In this document: one piece after another, positions 1-8,223 of the stretch | How the letters are laid out: each line of letters starts with the position of its first letter | Position numbering within the stretch: the first letter of the stretch is position 1 | Assembly (NCBI RefSeq): GCF_022179765.1 | Contig: NZ_BPRE01000001.1 | Location: forward strand, 434,001 to 498,000 | Direction of reading: 5' to 3' | Length of the DNA: 64,000 nucleotides | Source: Methylorubrum suomiense | GTDB lineage: Bacteria > Pseudomonadota > Alphaproteobacteria > Rhizobiales > Beijerinckiaceae | Notes under the pieces: generated by a model | Database searches by the model: none | What the model was told of the DNA's origin: nothing | What the model saw: only the letters and a program-made list of their open reading frames with translations | Translations under genes and position numbers: made by a program

Positions 1-897
1 CTGCTCGGGGACAGGGGCCGGGCGCAAAAGGCCTTCGACGCGGCGGTGAAGGCGCTGCAGGCGGGCCGCGACAACGGCGATTACCGCGCCGATTACGGCT
101 CCCGCCTGCGCGATGGCGCGGCCCTGCTGGCGCTGTCCGCCGAGACCGGCTTTGCCCGCGAGACGCTCCAGCCCGTGGCCGCGGTGATCGGTCAGGAGCG
201 CGGCGACGCCCGCGCGACCAGCACGCAGGAGAACGCCTGGATGGTCCTGGCCGCGCAAGGCCTCGCCAAGGAATCGGACGCGCTCGGGCTGACGATCGAC
301 GGCAAGGCCGAGACCGGCCCGTTCTCGCGGCTCTACCGGGCGCCGGCCCTGGAGGCGCGGCCGGTGCGGATCGCCAATGCCGGCCGCGAGCCGGTGCCGG
401 TGACGCTCAGCGTCTCCGGCAATCCGATCACGCCGGAGCCCGCCGCCGCCCACGGCTACACGGTCGAGCGCGCCTTCTATCGTCTCGACGGCAGCCCGGT
501 GGAGACCGGCAAGCCGCTCCGACAGAACGACCGCCTCGTCGTCGTGCTGACGGTGACCGAGGCGAAGGCGAGCGCCGCGCGCCTGCTCCTCGTCGATCGC
601 CTGCCCGCGGGCCTGGAGATCGACAACCCGAAGCTTCTGGACGCGGACGCGCTCTCGGGATTGAGCTTCGCCAAGAGCGACGTGCTGCCGGTCCATACCG
701 AGTTCCGCGACGACCGCTTCGTGGCGGCCTACGACCGCACGCCGGAGCAATCGGCCTTCTTCTCGGCGGCCTACACGGTGCGGGTCGTCTCGCCGGGCAC
801 CTACGTGCATCCGGGGGCGAGCGTCGAGGACATGTACCGCCCCGAGCGGTTCGGGCGCTCCGCGTTCGGATCGGTCGAGGTGGTGTCGGCGAAGTAG
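1..897 (+). CDS. alpha-2-macroglobulin family protein, C-terminal part (5' truncated by window)
   Basis: The reading frame is open from base 1 to the TAG at 895-897, giving the last 298 residues of a much larger protein. The sequence has the look of the C-terminal receptor-binding-like and MG10 domains of bacterial alpha-2-macroglobulins (YfhM type), which in E. coli are about 1,600-residue periplasmic proteinase traps anchored to the inner membrane. The thioester region and signal peptide would lie outside the window. The next gene is pbpC, only 13 bases downstream. The yfhM-pbpC pairing is conserved in many proteobacteria and links proteinase trapping with peptidoglycan repair after envelope damage. 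I am fairly sure of the family because of this pairing and the terminal domain sequence. The upstream part cannot be judged. Confidence 0.82.
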   Translation: MLGDRGRAQKAFDAAVKALQAGRDNGDYRADYGSRLRDGAALLALSAETGFARETLQPVAAVIGQERGDARATSTQENAWMVLAAQGLAKESDALGLTIDGKAETGPFSRLYRAPALEARPVRIANAGREPVPVTLSVSGNPITPEPAAAHGYTVERAFYRLDGSPVETGKPLRQNDRLVVVLTVTEAKASAARLLLVDRLPAGLEIDNPKLLDADALSGLSFAKSDVLPVHTEFRDDRFVAAYDRTPEQSAFFSAAYTVRVVSPGTYVHPGASVEDMYRPERFGRSAFGSVEVVSAK

Positions 898-910
898 GCC
901 ATGAGGCGCG

Positions 911-3208
911 ATGCCCCATCGAACCCTCCCCCCGCCGGCCCTCGGGCTTGCCCGAGTTCTGCAAGCAGCTGCCCAAGTCGGGCAGGCCCGACTTGGGTGG
1001 GGGAGGGTGCCTGCGGAGCAGGCGGGAGAGGGGAGCGACGCTTCCGGAGATTTCGCGTCGGACGCAGCCAAGCGGAAACGTTGCTCTCCTCTCCCGACCT
1101 CGTGGAGGCCGCCCTCCCCCGCAGAGGGCGGAGGGAGACGCGTCGGGACGCTCGTCGCCCTTCTCGTGCTCGCCGCTCTGGCCCTCCCCGCCCTCACCCT
1201 GTGGCGCACCGCCGCCGCCCTCCCGCCCCTCGACCTGACCGCAGCCTCCCTCCGCTCCACCGTCATCCTCGACCGGAAGGGGCAGTTGCTGCGCCCCTTC
1301 GCCACCGCCGACGGGCGCTGGCGCCTGCCCGTCACCGCAGGCGAGGTCGATCCGCGCTTCCTCGCCATGCTCAAGGCCTACGAGGATCACCGCTTCGACA
1401 GCCATCCGGGGATCGACCCGGCGGCCACCCTCCGCGCCGCATGGCAGTTGCTCACCGCGCAGAGAATCGTGTCGGGCGGCTCGACGCTCTCCATGCAGGT
1501 CGCCCGCCTCGTCGAGCCGCGGGCGGAGCGCTCGCTTCGCGCCAAGCTCCGGCAGATGATCCGCGCGGTCGAGCTGGAGCGCCGCCTCGGCAAGGCGGGC
1601 GTGCTCGACCTCTACTTGGCCCTCGCCCCCTATGGCGGCCCGGTGGAAGGCCTGCGCGCGGCGAGCCTCGCCTATTTCGGCCGCGAGCCGGCCCGGTTGT
1701 CCTTCGCCGAAAGCGCCCTGCTGGTCGCCCTGCCGCAGGCGCCCGAGACCCGCCGGCCCGACCGCTTCGCCGCAACGGCGAGGCGCGCCCGCGACCGGGT
1801 GCTCGATATCGCCGCCGCGCGCGGCCTGCTCACACCGCAGGAAGCCCACGCCGCCAAGGCCGAGCCGGTGCCCACCGCGCGAAAGCGGTTTCCGATGCTC
1901 GCGGCCCACGCCGCCGAGCAGGCGGTCGCCGCCGATCCCGATGCGCGGGTGCAGCGCCTGACGCTCGATGCCCGTCTCCAGGCAAGCCTGGAGACACTGG
2001 CGGCCGAGCGCGCGACCGCTCTGGGTCCGGCCCTGTCGGCGGCGATCCTCGTCGTCGACAATCGCAGCGGCCATGTCCTCGCCCATGTCGGCAGCGCCGG
2101 CTATCTCGACGGCGCCCGCGCCGGTGCGGTCGATGCCACGGCCGCGGTGCGCTCGCCGGGTTCGGCGCTCAAGCCCTTCATCTACGCGCTCGCTTTCGAG
2201 AACGGCCTCGCCCATCCCGAAACCCTGCTCGACGACCGCCCGGCGCGCTTCGCCGCGAGCTACGCCCCCGAGAATTTCGACCTGGGCTATCGCGGGACCG
2301 TGACGGCCCGCGTCGCGCTCCAGCAATCGCTCAATCTCCCCGCGGTCGATCTGCTGGAGACCGTCGGTGCGGCCCGCTTCGTCGCGCGGCTGCGGGGAGC
2401 GGGCGCCTCGATCCTGCTGCCGCGCGACACCGCGCCCGGCCTGCCGGTGGCGCTGGGCGGGCTCGGCATCACGCTCACCGACCTCGCCCGGCTCTATGCC
2501 GGGCTGGCAAGGGGCGGCAGCGTGCCGAGCCTACGGCATCGCCTCGACGGGCCGCCGAGCCCCGCCGCGCCCGAACGCGCGGTCGCCGATCCGGTCTCCG
2601 CTTGGTACGTGGCCGACATCCTGCGCGGCGCCCCGCCCCCGGAGAATGCCCCTGCGGGGCGGCTCGCCTTCAAGACCGGCACCTCCTACGGCTACCGCGA
2701 CGCCTGGGCCTTGGGGTTCGACGCCCGCGTCACCGTCGCGGTCTGGGTCGGACGGCCGGACGGCGCCTCGGTGCCGGGCCTCGTCGGGCGCAGCGCCGCC
2801 GCGCCGATGCTGTTCGACGCGTTCAGCCGGTTCGGCGGGGAGCCCGAGCCGCTGCCGCGCCCGCGCGAGGCTCTGGTGGCCGCGACCATCGCCCTGCCTC
2901 CACCGCTGCGCCACATCCGCCGCGATGCGCCCAAGACCCTCGCGGCGACGCTCGGCGTGCCGCTGAAGATCGCCTATCCGCCCGACGGCGCGCGGGTCGA
3001 TCTCGGCCTCGGCGCAGGGGAAAAAGCCCGCCTCGCCCTCAAGGCGCTCGGCGGCCAGCCGCCACTGACCTGGATGGTGGACGGCCTCCCGGTCGCCGAG
3101 AGCCTGCGCCGGCAATCGGACTGGAGCCCGGAGGGCGCGGGCTTCGCGCGCATCTCGGTGATGGATGCGGCCGGGTCCAGCGACAGCGTGGTGGTGCGGC
3201 TGGAATAG
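911..3208 (+). CDS. pbpC: penicillin-binding protein 1C (bifunctional transglycosylase/transpeptidase)
   Basis: This is an inner-membrane peptidoglycan synthase. A hydrophobic segment at about residues 79-97 would anchor it. The GT51 transglycosylase domain follows, with EDHRF near 157 and GGSTLSMQ near 188. The transpeptidase domain has SALK (Ser418), a SLN motif and KTGTS near 588. The C-terminal 90 residues match the PBP1C-specific BiPBP_C region. The protein is 765 residues from the ATG at 911, similar to other PBP1C proteins. The first about 75 residues are low-complexity and coincide with a palindromic, repeat-like stretch (972-1136), so the true start may be further downstream or the N terminus was extended by a repeat. 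It follows the alpha-2-macroglobulin gene as in E. coli. Confidence 0.88.
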   Translation: MPHRTLPPPALGLARVLQAAAQVGQARLGWGRVPAEQAGEGSDASGDFASDAAKRKRCSPLPTSWRPPSPAEGGGRRVGTLVALLVLAALALPALTLWRTAAALPPLDLTAASLRSTVILDRKGQLLRPFATADGRWRLPVTAGEVDPRFLAMLKAYEDHRFDSHPGIDPAATLRAAWQLLTAQRIVSGGSTLSMQVARLVEPRAERSLRAKLRQMIRAVELERRLGKAGVLDLYLALAPYGGPVEGLRAASLAYFGREPARLSFAESALLVALPQAPETRRPDRFAATARRARDRVLDIAAARGLLTPQEAHAAKAEPVPTARKRFPMLAAHAAEQAVAADPDARVQRLTLDARLQASLETLAAERATALGPALSAAILVVDNRSGHVLAHVGSAGYLDGARAGAVDATAAVRSPGSALKPFIYALAFENGLAHPETLLDDRPARFAASYAPENFDLGYRGTVTARVALQQSLNLPAVDLLETVGAARFVARLRGAGASILLPRDTAPGLPVALGGLGITLTDLARLYAGLARGGSVPSLRHRLDGPPSPAAPERAVADPVSAWYVADILRGAPPPENAPAGRLAFKTGTSYGYRDAWALGFDARVTVAVWVGRPDGASVPGLVGRSAAAPMLFDAFSRFGGEPEPLPRPREALVAATIALPPPLRHIRRDAPKTLAATLGVPLKIAYPPDGARVDLGLGAGEKARLALKALGGQPPLTWMVDGLPVAESLRRQSDWSPEGAGFARISVMDAAGSSDSVVVRLE
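972..997. repeat. perfect inverted repeat inside the 5' end of pbpC
   Basis: A 12-base arm (CCCAAGTCGGGC) is followed after AG by its exact reverse complement. It is part of a roughly 190-base GC-rich stretch, including a second imperfect hairpin near 1110-1130, that resembles a dispersed REP-like element rather than coding sequence. No second copy was noticed in this window. Confidence 0.5.
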
Positions 3209-3316
3209 CCGGGTCGCGTGCCTTAGCTACGCCCGCGAGGCCACGTCCTCCCCGCTTGCGAGCCAAGTTCGGGTCCAAGACCGGGACGGCCCGGCGACAC
3301 GCGCCGGGAGGCCGCC

Positions 3317-3637
3317 TTGGCCTGGATCATCCTCATCGCCGCCGGCCTGTTCGAGGTCGTCTGGGCCTTCTCGATGAAGCAATCCGACGGCTTCTCGCGG
3401 CTCTGGCCCTCGCTCGTCACCGTCGGGGCGATGGCGGTGAGTCTCGCCGGGCTCGCCTGGGCGATGCGGACGCTTCCGCTCGGCACCGCCTACACGGTCT
3501 GGACCGGGGTCGGCGCAATCGGCGCCTTCGTGGTCGGCATCGCGGTGCTCGGAGAGGAGCTGAGCGCGATGCGGGTTCTGGCCGCCGCGCTGATCGTCGG
3601 CGGCCTCGTGCTGATGAAGCTGTCGAGCACGGCCTGA
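3317..3637 (+). CDS. sugE: small multidrug resistance family exporter, Gdx/SugE type
   Basis: This is a 106-residue protein with four transmembrane helices, the normal length for SMR transporters. Glu13 in the first helix (LFEVVW) is the proton/substrate-coupling glutamate of the family. The GTAYTVWTGVG segment is typical of the SugE/Gdx subgroup, several members of which export guanidinium ion. The start is TTG at 3317, supported by GGGAGG at 3306-3311; there is no suitable ATG. No guanidine riboswitch was recognised in the 108 bases upstream. The gene stands alone between pbpC and a phosphatase. Subgroup assignment is by motif only, so a quaternary-ammonium exporter is possible. Confidence 0.85.
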   Translation: MAWIILIAAGLFEVVWAFSMKQSDGFSRLWPSLVTVGAMAVSLAGLAWAMRTLPLGTAYTVWTGVGAIGAFVVGIAVLGEELSAMRVLAAALIVGGLVLMKLSSTA

Positions 3638-3913
3638 GCCGTGTCACTCCCCGGCGAGCCCGTCCGCTCGCACCCAGTCGAGGAGGCGGCGGTACTACGG
3701 CTCGCAGGCCATGCCGGGGTCGATCCGCCCATCATGCGTGCCGCCCGCCAGTGCCCCGCGGCCGGAGAACAGGGCCGCCCGGATGCCGAACAGCTCACCC
3801 TGGATCGTCGAACGGCCGCTCAGCAGGGTGCAGGGCAGGCCGTGACTCGAAACGGGGCGAGACCCGCCGCCGCAATGGCTGGCCCGCGGGGGCCCGCCGC
3901 CTACATCCGCCCC

Positions 3914-4513
3914 ATGACTCAATCCGTCACTCGCATCATCTGCATCCGCCACGGCGAATCGACCTTCAACGCCCATCACGAGGCGACGGGGCGCGATCCC
4001 GGCCATATCGACGCCCGCCTCTCGGAGCGCGGCCACGCCCAGGTCGCCGCCGCCCGCGCGCGGCTGCGCGACGTGCCGTTCGAGCTCGTCGTCACCTCGC
4101 CGCTGACCCGCGCGCTCCAGACCACGGCGGGCCTCTTCGCGGACCACCCGGCGACCCCCAAGGTGCTGGTCGAGGTGTTGCACCGCGAATGCCAGGAGAG
4201 CAGTTGCGACATCGGTCGCGCGGCCTCGGTCCTCGCGCAAGAATTCCCGGATTTTCAGGTCGATCACCTGCCCGAGACGTGGTGGTACGCCGAAGGCGCG
4301 GCCGGGCCCGAAGGGTGGCATGTCGAGCCCCGCACTCTGTTCGACCAGCGCGTCCTGGGCTTCCAGGAATGGCTTCGGGCACGGCCGGAGCAGACCATCG
4401 CGGTCGTCGGCCATTGCACCTTCTTCTACCACCTGACCGGGCGCTGGCTCGCCAACTGCGAATCGATGGAGATCGACTTGGCCGAGCCGCCGCGCCCGCG
4501 CGCCTACGCCTGA
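3914..4513 (+). CDS. histidine phosphatase family protein (phosphoglycerate-mutase-like)
   Basis: The protein is 199 residues from the ATG at 3914. A longer open frame reaching 3641 has no coding character. The N-terminal IRHGES motif carries the phospho-accepting His13, and the second catalytic histidine lies in VGHCTFF (His167). This is a cytoplasmic enzyme of the branch-1 histidine phosphatase superfamily. The substrate cannot be told from the sequence; members include phosphoglycerate mutases, alpha-ribazole phosphatases and sugar-phosphate phosphatases. Its last ten bases overlap the 3' end of the convergent gene at 4504-5232, so the two stop regions interlock. No operon partner is evident. 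Confidence 0.85.
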   Translation: MTQSVTRIICIRHGESTFNAHHEATGRDPGHIDARLSERGHAQVAAARARLRDVPFELVVTSPLTRALQTTAGLFADHPATPKVLVEVLHRECQESSCDIGRAASVLAQEFPDFQVDHLPETWWYAEGAAGPEGWHVEPRTLFDQRVLGFQEWLRARPEQTIAVVGHCTFFYHLTGRWLANCESMEIDLAEPPRPRAYA

Positions 4514-5232
4514 GCGCGGGCCGCGTCGAGACGGTCCCGTGCCGAGGTCGGATCGATCGCCGGAGCCTGCCGGCCGATGCCGAGGGCCCCGTCGAGGATG
4601 CCCATGGCGCTGGCCCAGATGCCGTCGGCGAAGGGCGCTGCGCCCTCCGCCACTTCCGCCGCACAGCGCGGATCGGTGAAGGCCCGGATCGCCGCCGTCG
4701 CGGTGCGGGCGACCGCCGATGCGTGGGCTCCGACGATCCAGGCCCGGCGCCCCGCGGCGGCGTGGGACAGCGCTCCGCCCTGCACTTCGGCGGTCTTCGC
4801 CATTCCAAGCGCCGCCTCCGCATCGGCCGCGATCTCGCAGCGGGCGGCGAGCGCGGGCAAACCGGCCCGGTCGAGCAGCGGCGGCAGAATGCGACGCACG
4901 CTCTCCAGCGCGAGGAAGCGGGTGCGGGCCGCCTCGATCTCGGGGCGATCGGCCGAACCCGAGAGGCGCAGCACGAACACCATCAGCCCCTGCCGCTCGG
5001 CTTCGGGCATCGCGTCGTTGAGGCCGAGGGCGTAGGCCGCGAGGGGGCGGGAGAAGCAGGGCGGGCAATCCTCCGTGCCCCGGATCGTCCGGTAGGGCAG
5101 GCCCGCCGCGACGATCGCCGCCTCGTTGATGCAGGTGCCCCCGTCCGGCCCCGGAAAGGCGTGCGAGCCTTTCAGGAGCCGCCAGTTCAGGATGGGTGCG
5201 AAAGCATCGAGGGCATCGCCGGGTGTGGTCAC
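4504..5232 (-). CDS. conserved hypothetical protein, family not recognised
   Basis: This is a 242-residue, Ala-rich, mostly helical soluble protein with no signal peptide or membrane segment. The start is GTG at 5232, preceded by a strong GGAGGAG about eight bases upstream. The N terminus contains a distinctive run (residues about 16-36, NWRLLKGSHAFPGPDGGTC) with a cysteine, and a second Cys pair (DCPPC) at about residues 55-59. Such cysteines could bind a metal or form a disulfide. The G-S-H-x-F-P-G-P-x-G-G-T-C pattern looks conserved rather than random, but I cannot assign a function. It is convergent with the histidine phosphatase and overlaps it by ten bases. The next minus-strand gene upstream is the NicO transporter, 67 bases away. 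Confidence 0.7.
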   Translation of the reverse strand: MTTPGDALDAFAPILNWRLLKGSHAFPGPDGGTCINEAAIVAAGLPYRTIRGTEDCPPCFSRPLAAYALGLNDAMPEAERQGLMVFVLRLSGSADRPEIEAARTRFLALESVRRILPPLLDRAGLPALAARCEIAADAEAALGMAKTAEVQGGALSHAAAGRRAWIVGAHASAVARTATAAIRAFTDPRCAAEVAEGAAPFADGIWASAMGILDGALGIGRQAPAIDPTSARDRLDAARAQA

Positions 5233-5299
5233 GCGGGGGCTCTCCTCCGGATCGGGCGGTCAGCCTGCCACGCCGGGGCCGTCCTTGGCGAGAGGACGT

Positions 5300-6328
5300 T
5301 CAGCCGCCGGCGCCGGAGGCGATCCCGAGGACGAGGGCGAGGCCGAGCACCAGCACGAAGGCGGCAGCCATCAGTTCGAGGCCGCCGACCGCGAGCGCTC
5401 CGGCCCGGCCGCGCCCGCCCGCGAGGCGCAAAGCCAGCGCCTTGGCGAAGACCGCGAGGCTCGCGAGCGCGCCGGTGGTGAGCGCCGTGCCGAGCGCCAT
5501 GGCCAGCGTCGCGGCGATTCCGGCCGCCAGCATGCCCTGGCTCGCACCGAACACGAGGATCAGCACCGCCCCGGCACAGGGGCGGCTTCCGGCGGCAACC
5601 ACCACGGCGGCCCGCTCGCGCCAGCCGTCGAGCCGGTCCAGGGCGGCGGCGTCGGTCAGGTGGACGTGGCCGCAGCCGGGAGCGCAGGCGGCGGCAGGCG
5701 CATCCGTCGCCAGCGCGGCGAGCCGTCCGGCCTTGCGCCACGTGACCGCGGCGCCGAGCAGCGCCACCAGGGCGAAGCTGACGGTCTCGATCAGGATGCC
5801 GGCCCGGGTCATGCCGCTGGCCGTTGCCTTGAGGACGAGGGCGCCGATCCCGACGATGGCGATGGCGACGCAGGCTTGCAGGAGGGCGGCGGCGGCACTG
5901 AGGGCGAAGCCGCGGCGCAGGCTGCGCTCGCCCGCCACGATATAGCCGGCGATCACCGCCTTGCCGTGTCCGGGCCCGGCCGCGTGGAACACGCCGTAGG
6001 CGAAGCCCATCACGACGAGGGGCCACCAGCCGCCCCATCCGTCGCCACCCGCCTTCAAGGCCGTCACGGCCCCTTGCAGGTTGCGCGAGAAGTTCGACTG
6101 GACCGCGAGCAGCCATCCGCCGAGACCGGTCGCCGCCGGCGCGGCCTCGCGAAAGCCGATGCCGAAGGGTGAGCGCGGCGGCGACGCCGGCAGGGTCGGC
6201 CCGACGATCCAGGAGAGGATGGCCAGCAGACCGGCGACGGCGAGAACCGCCCCAGCGGCGAGGGCGAGACGGAGAGACAGCCGGCTTCCCATCCGCTCCT
6301 TGGGCGCCAGGGCCGCCGTCAGGGACAT
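5300..6328 (-). CDS. NicO/RcnA-type nickel-cobalt transporter family membrane protein
   Basis: The protein is 342 residues with about seven hydrophobic segments. The HAAGPGHGKAVI motif (about residues 112-123) is the signature histidine-containing motif of the NicO (HoxN/RcnA) family, and a Cys/His-rich cytoplasmic or periplasmic loop (APGCGHVHL) is likely to contact metal. The ATG at 6328 lies ten bases inside the end of the upstream DUF1007 gene, so the two are translationally coupled. DUF1007-NicO pairs are common in alphaproteobacteria and are thought to move Ni, Co or other divalent metals, either as uptake or efflux systems. Direction and metal are not determined. A much longer open frame upstream of this start is antisense noise. 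Confidence 0.83.
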   Translation of the reverse strand: MSLTAALAPKERMGSRLSLRLALAAGAVLAVAGLLAILSWIVGPTLPASPPRSPFGIGFREAAPAATGLGGWLLAVQSNFSRNLQGAVTALKAGGDGWGGWWPLVVMGFAYGVFHAAGPGHGKAVIAGYIVAGERSLRRGFALSAAAALLQACVAIAIVGIGALVLKATASGMTRAGILIETVSFALVALLGAAVTWRKAGRLAALATDAPAAACAPGCGHVHLTDAAALDRLDGWRERAAVVVAAGSRPCAGAVLILVFGASQGMLAAGIAATLAMALGTALTTGALASLAVFAKALALRLAGGRGRAGALAVGGLELMAAAFVLVLGLALVLGIASGAGG

Positions 6329-6984
6329 GCGACGATGGCCCGGTTGGCGAATTGCTCGCCGTAATTCGACGCGGAGGTGAGGGCTTCGAACATCGCCTCG
6401 GTCATCGATTTGCCAGCCTCGGCCACTGCGGGCTCGACGGTCTTGGGCCGCGTCACGGTGGTGGTGCAGCCGGCGGCGGCGCCCGGCAGGCGCACGGCAT
6501 CCGCCCCCTCGGCGAGACTGAAGGAAACGAAATAGGTCGGGTCGTACACCTCCAGCGCCGCAACGCCCCGTCCTTGCGCGGTGGGCGCCTTCAGCGGCAG
6601 CAGGAAGCTCAGGGTCAGCCGATCGCCCTCCATGCTCATGCGGGCCTCGCGGGGATCGGCGAAAGCCTGCTCCCGCCCCGCGACCTTGAGCTTGGTGAAG
6701 TAGGCGAATTCGGTGAGATTCGTGGTGTTCTCGGTGGCAAGTCCCTGGAGTTCCTCCGGCGAGAGCTTGCCGTCGCCGTTGGTGTCGAGCCCCTGGGTCA
6801 CGTAGGCCGAATAGGCCGCATCGAAGCTCCAGCTGTGCCGGATGCCGGCGACGCGCCCGCCCTCGTAGGCGACCTCGGCCTTGGCCGTGACCCAGACGTG
6901 AGGATGCGCCTGCGCGGCCTGGGATAGGGCGACGCCGGCCAGGGGCGCGAGGAGCAGGCGGCGAAGATGTGCGGCGATCGGCAT
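6319..6984 (-). CDS. DUF1007 family periplasmic protein, partner of NicO transporter
   Basis: The protein is 221 residues with an N-terminal signal peptide (hydrophobic run at about 9-25, cleavage near AQAHPH). The mature N terminus begins with HPHVWV, the characteristic metal-ligand-like start of DUF1007 proteins. An EF-hand-like loop (DTNGDGKLSPEE) lies at about residues 68-79 and may bind calcium. The protein is probably a periplasmic accessory for the NicO transporter encoded by the next gene, which starts inside it. The start is chosen at the ATG at 6984, which gives a clean signal peptide. The longer frame to 7167 has no coding character. Confidence 0.82.
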   Translation of the reverse strand: MPIAAHLRRLLLAPLAGVALSQAAQAHPHVWVTAKAEVAYEGGRVAGIRHSWSFDAAYSAYVTQGLDTNGDGKLSPEELQGLATENTTNLTEFAYFTKLKVAGREQAFADPREARMSMEGDRLTLSFLLPLKAPTAQGRGVAALEVYDPTYFVSFSLAEGADAVRLPGAAAGCTTTVTRPKTVEPAVAEAGKSMTEAMFEALTSASNYGEQFANRAIVACP

Positions 6985-7094
6985 GGCGCTCGGATCGGGT
7001 TTCGCTGCGTTGAGGATGGCGGTCGATGCCGAGTCCTGCCCGGTCGATCGGGCGAAAGCAGGGCGCGCCGCACGGGGACGACGAGGAAGCGCCG

Positions 7095-7781
7095 ATGAAT
7101 GCGGACGAGCGCGCCGAGTGGCTGCGCGACTGCCCGACACTGTTCCACATGGCGGAAGCCGGGGCATGGCCGACGATCCGCCGTCACGGCCTGCTCAGTC
7201 CGGTGGCCGCGCTCGACCTGTTCGCCATCGACGGCGCGGCGCGGGAGGCGGCTCTCCGGCGCCGCCCCGAGAGCATCGTGCTCGAGCGGGCCGATCTCGG
7301 GCGGATCGTGCTGCGCGACCAGAAGCCCTTGAACGACAAGGCATTGACCCGCTGCCTGCGCGACGGCCTCGTCCCGGCCGACTGGCACGCGCGGCTCAAC
7401 GGGCGGGTGTTCTTCTGGCTGAGCCGCAAGCGCGTCTAGACGCTGCTGGCCGGACGCGCCTATCGGGACCACGCCCACGAGGTTCTAGAGATCGAGGCCG
7501 CGCCCTTCGTCGCCGCCTATGCGGACCGGATCGAGCTGTCCCCGATCAATTCGGGAGCGACCGGGCAGTTTCCGGCCCCGCGCGGCGCCGACACCTTCCT
7601 GCCGCTCGACGCCTATCCCTATGCCCAGTGGCGTAGGAAGCGTTCCCGCGGCGAGCGGGTGGTGGAGCTGACGGTGCCGGGCTCGGTCCCCGACATCGCC
7701 CGGTTCGTGCGGCGCGTCGTCGTCATGCGGGAGGGGTCGGAGGTGCGGACGCTCGACGAGCGCGCCGTCACGGCCGCTTGA
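7095..7781 (+). pseudogene. DUF7002-like protein gene interrupted by one in-frame TAG
   Basis: The ATG at 7095 opens a frame encoding 114 residues up to TAG at 7437-7439. The same frame then continues without another stop for 114 more codons to TGA at 7779-7781. Both halves look like one protein: the first ends with a VFFWLSRKR run, and the second continues with TLLAGRAYRDHAH, a NSGAT segment and PRGADTFLPL, which together resemble DUF7002 proteins of about 220 residues. I infer that a GAG or CAG codon became TAG, because relatives have a Leu-Glu pair at this spot. The second half keeps high third-position GC, so the lesion looks recent, or the TAG is suppressed, or it is a sequencing error. 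The 3' end overlaps ccmH by 14 bases, convergently. Confidence 0.72.
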
Positions 7782-8223
7782 GCAGCGCCTCGACCTCGGC
7801 GGCCTCGGCCTCCGACAGGCGCTCCGCCTTGGGGGCCTGGCGGCGCGACAGGCGCCAGATGCCGAAGGCACCGAGCCCCACCGCGAGCAGCGGACTCAGC
7901 CAAAGCAGCAGCGTGTGCCAGCCGAAGGTGGGCCGCAGCAGCACGAACTCGCCGTAGCGGGCGACCACGTAATCGACGACCTGATTGTTGGAATCGCCTT
8001 CCTTCAGGCGCTCGCGCACGATCAGGCGCAGGTCTTTGGCGAGCGGCGCGTCGGAATCGTCGATCGACTGATTCTGACAGACGAGGCAGCGCAGGCCCTC
8101 CGAGATCTGGCGGGCCCGCGCCTCCATGGCCGGGTCCTTCAACACCTCGTCCGGCTGCACCGCCAGGGCAGGTGCCGGGACGAGGAGCAGGACCAGGGCG
8201 AGTCGCGCGAGGAGACGGGTCAT
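7768..8223 (-). CDS. ccmH: cytochrome c maturation protein CcmH/CycL (heme lyase thiol component)
   Basis: The protein is 151 residues with an N-terminal signal sequence (about 1-21) and a C-terminal transmembrane helix at about 102-122. The catalytic thiol pair is in RCLVCQNQ (Cys46, Cys49), which accepts electrons from CcmG and reduces the apocytochrome CxxCH cysteines in the periplasm. It overlaps the ccmF stop by four bases (ATGA), indicating translational coupling. It is the last gene of the ccmI-ccmE-ccmF-ccmH block, the classic alphaproteobacterial cycHJKL order. The length fits the short CcmH without the fused TPR domain, which here is a separate ccmI. Confidence 0.95.
   Translation of the reverse strand: MTRLLARLALVLLLVPAPALAVQPDEVLKDPAMEARARQISEGLRCLVCQNQSIDDSDAPLAKDLRLIVRERLKEGDSNNQVVDYVVARYGEFVLLRPTFGWHTLLLWLSPLLAVGLGAFGIWRLSRRQAPKAERLSEAEAAEVEALLKRP

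Noticed and set aside
3641..3913. Upstream extension of the histidine phosphatase frame
   Set aside because: No coding character before ATG 3914; the RHG motif should lie near the N terminus.
901..5481. 1,526-residue plus-strand open frame
   Set aside because: It is Arg/Pro/Ala low complexity and overlaps pbpC, sugE and the phosphatase in another frame; an artefact of GC-rich codon usage.
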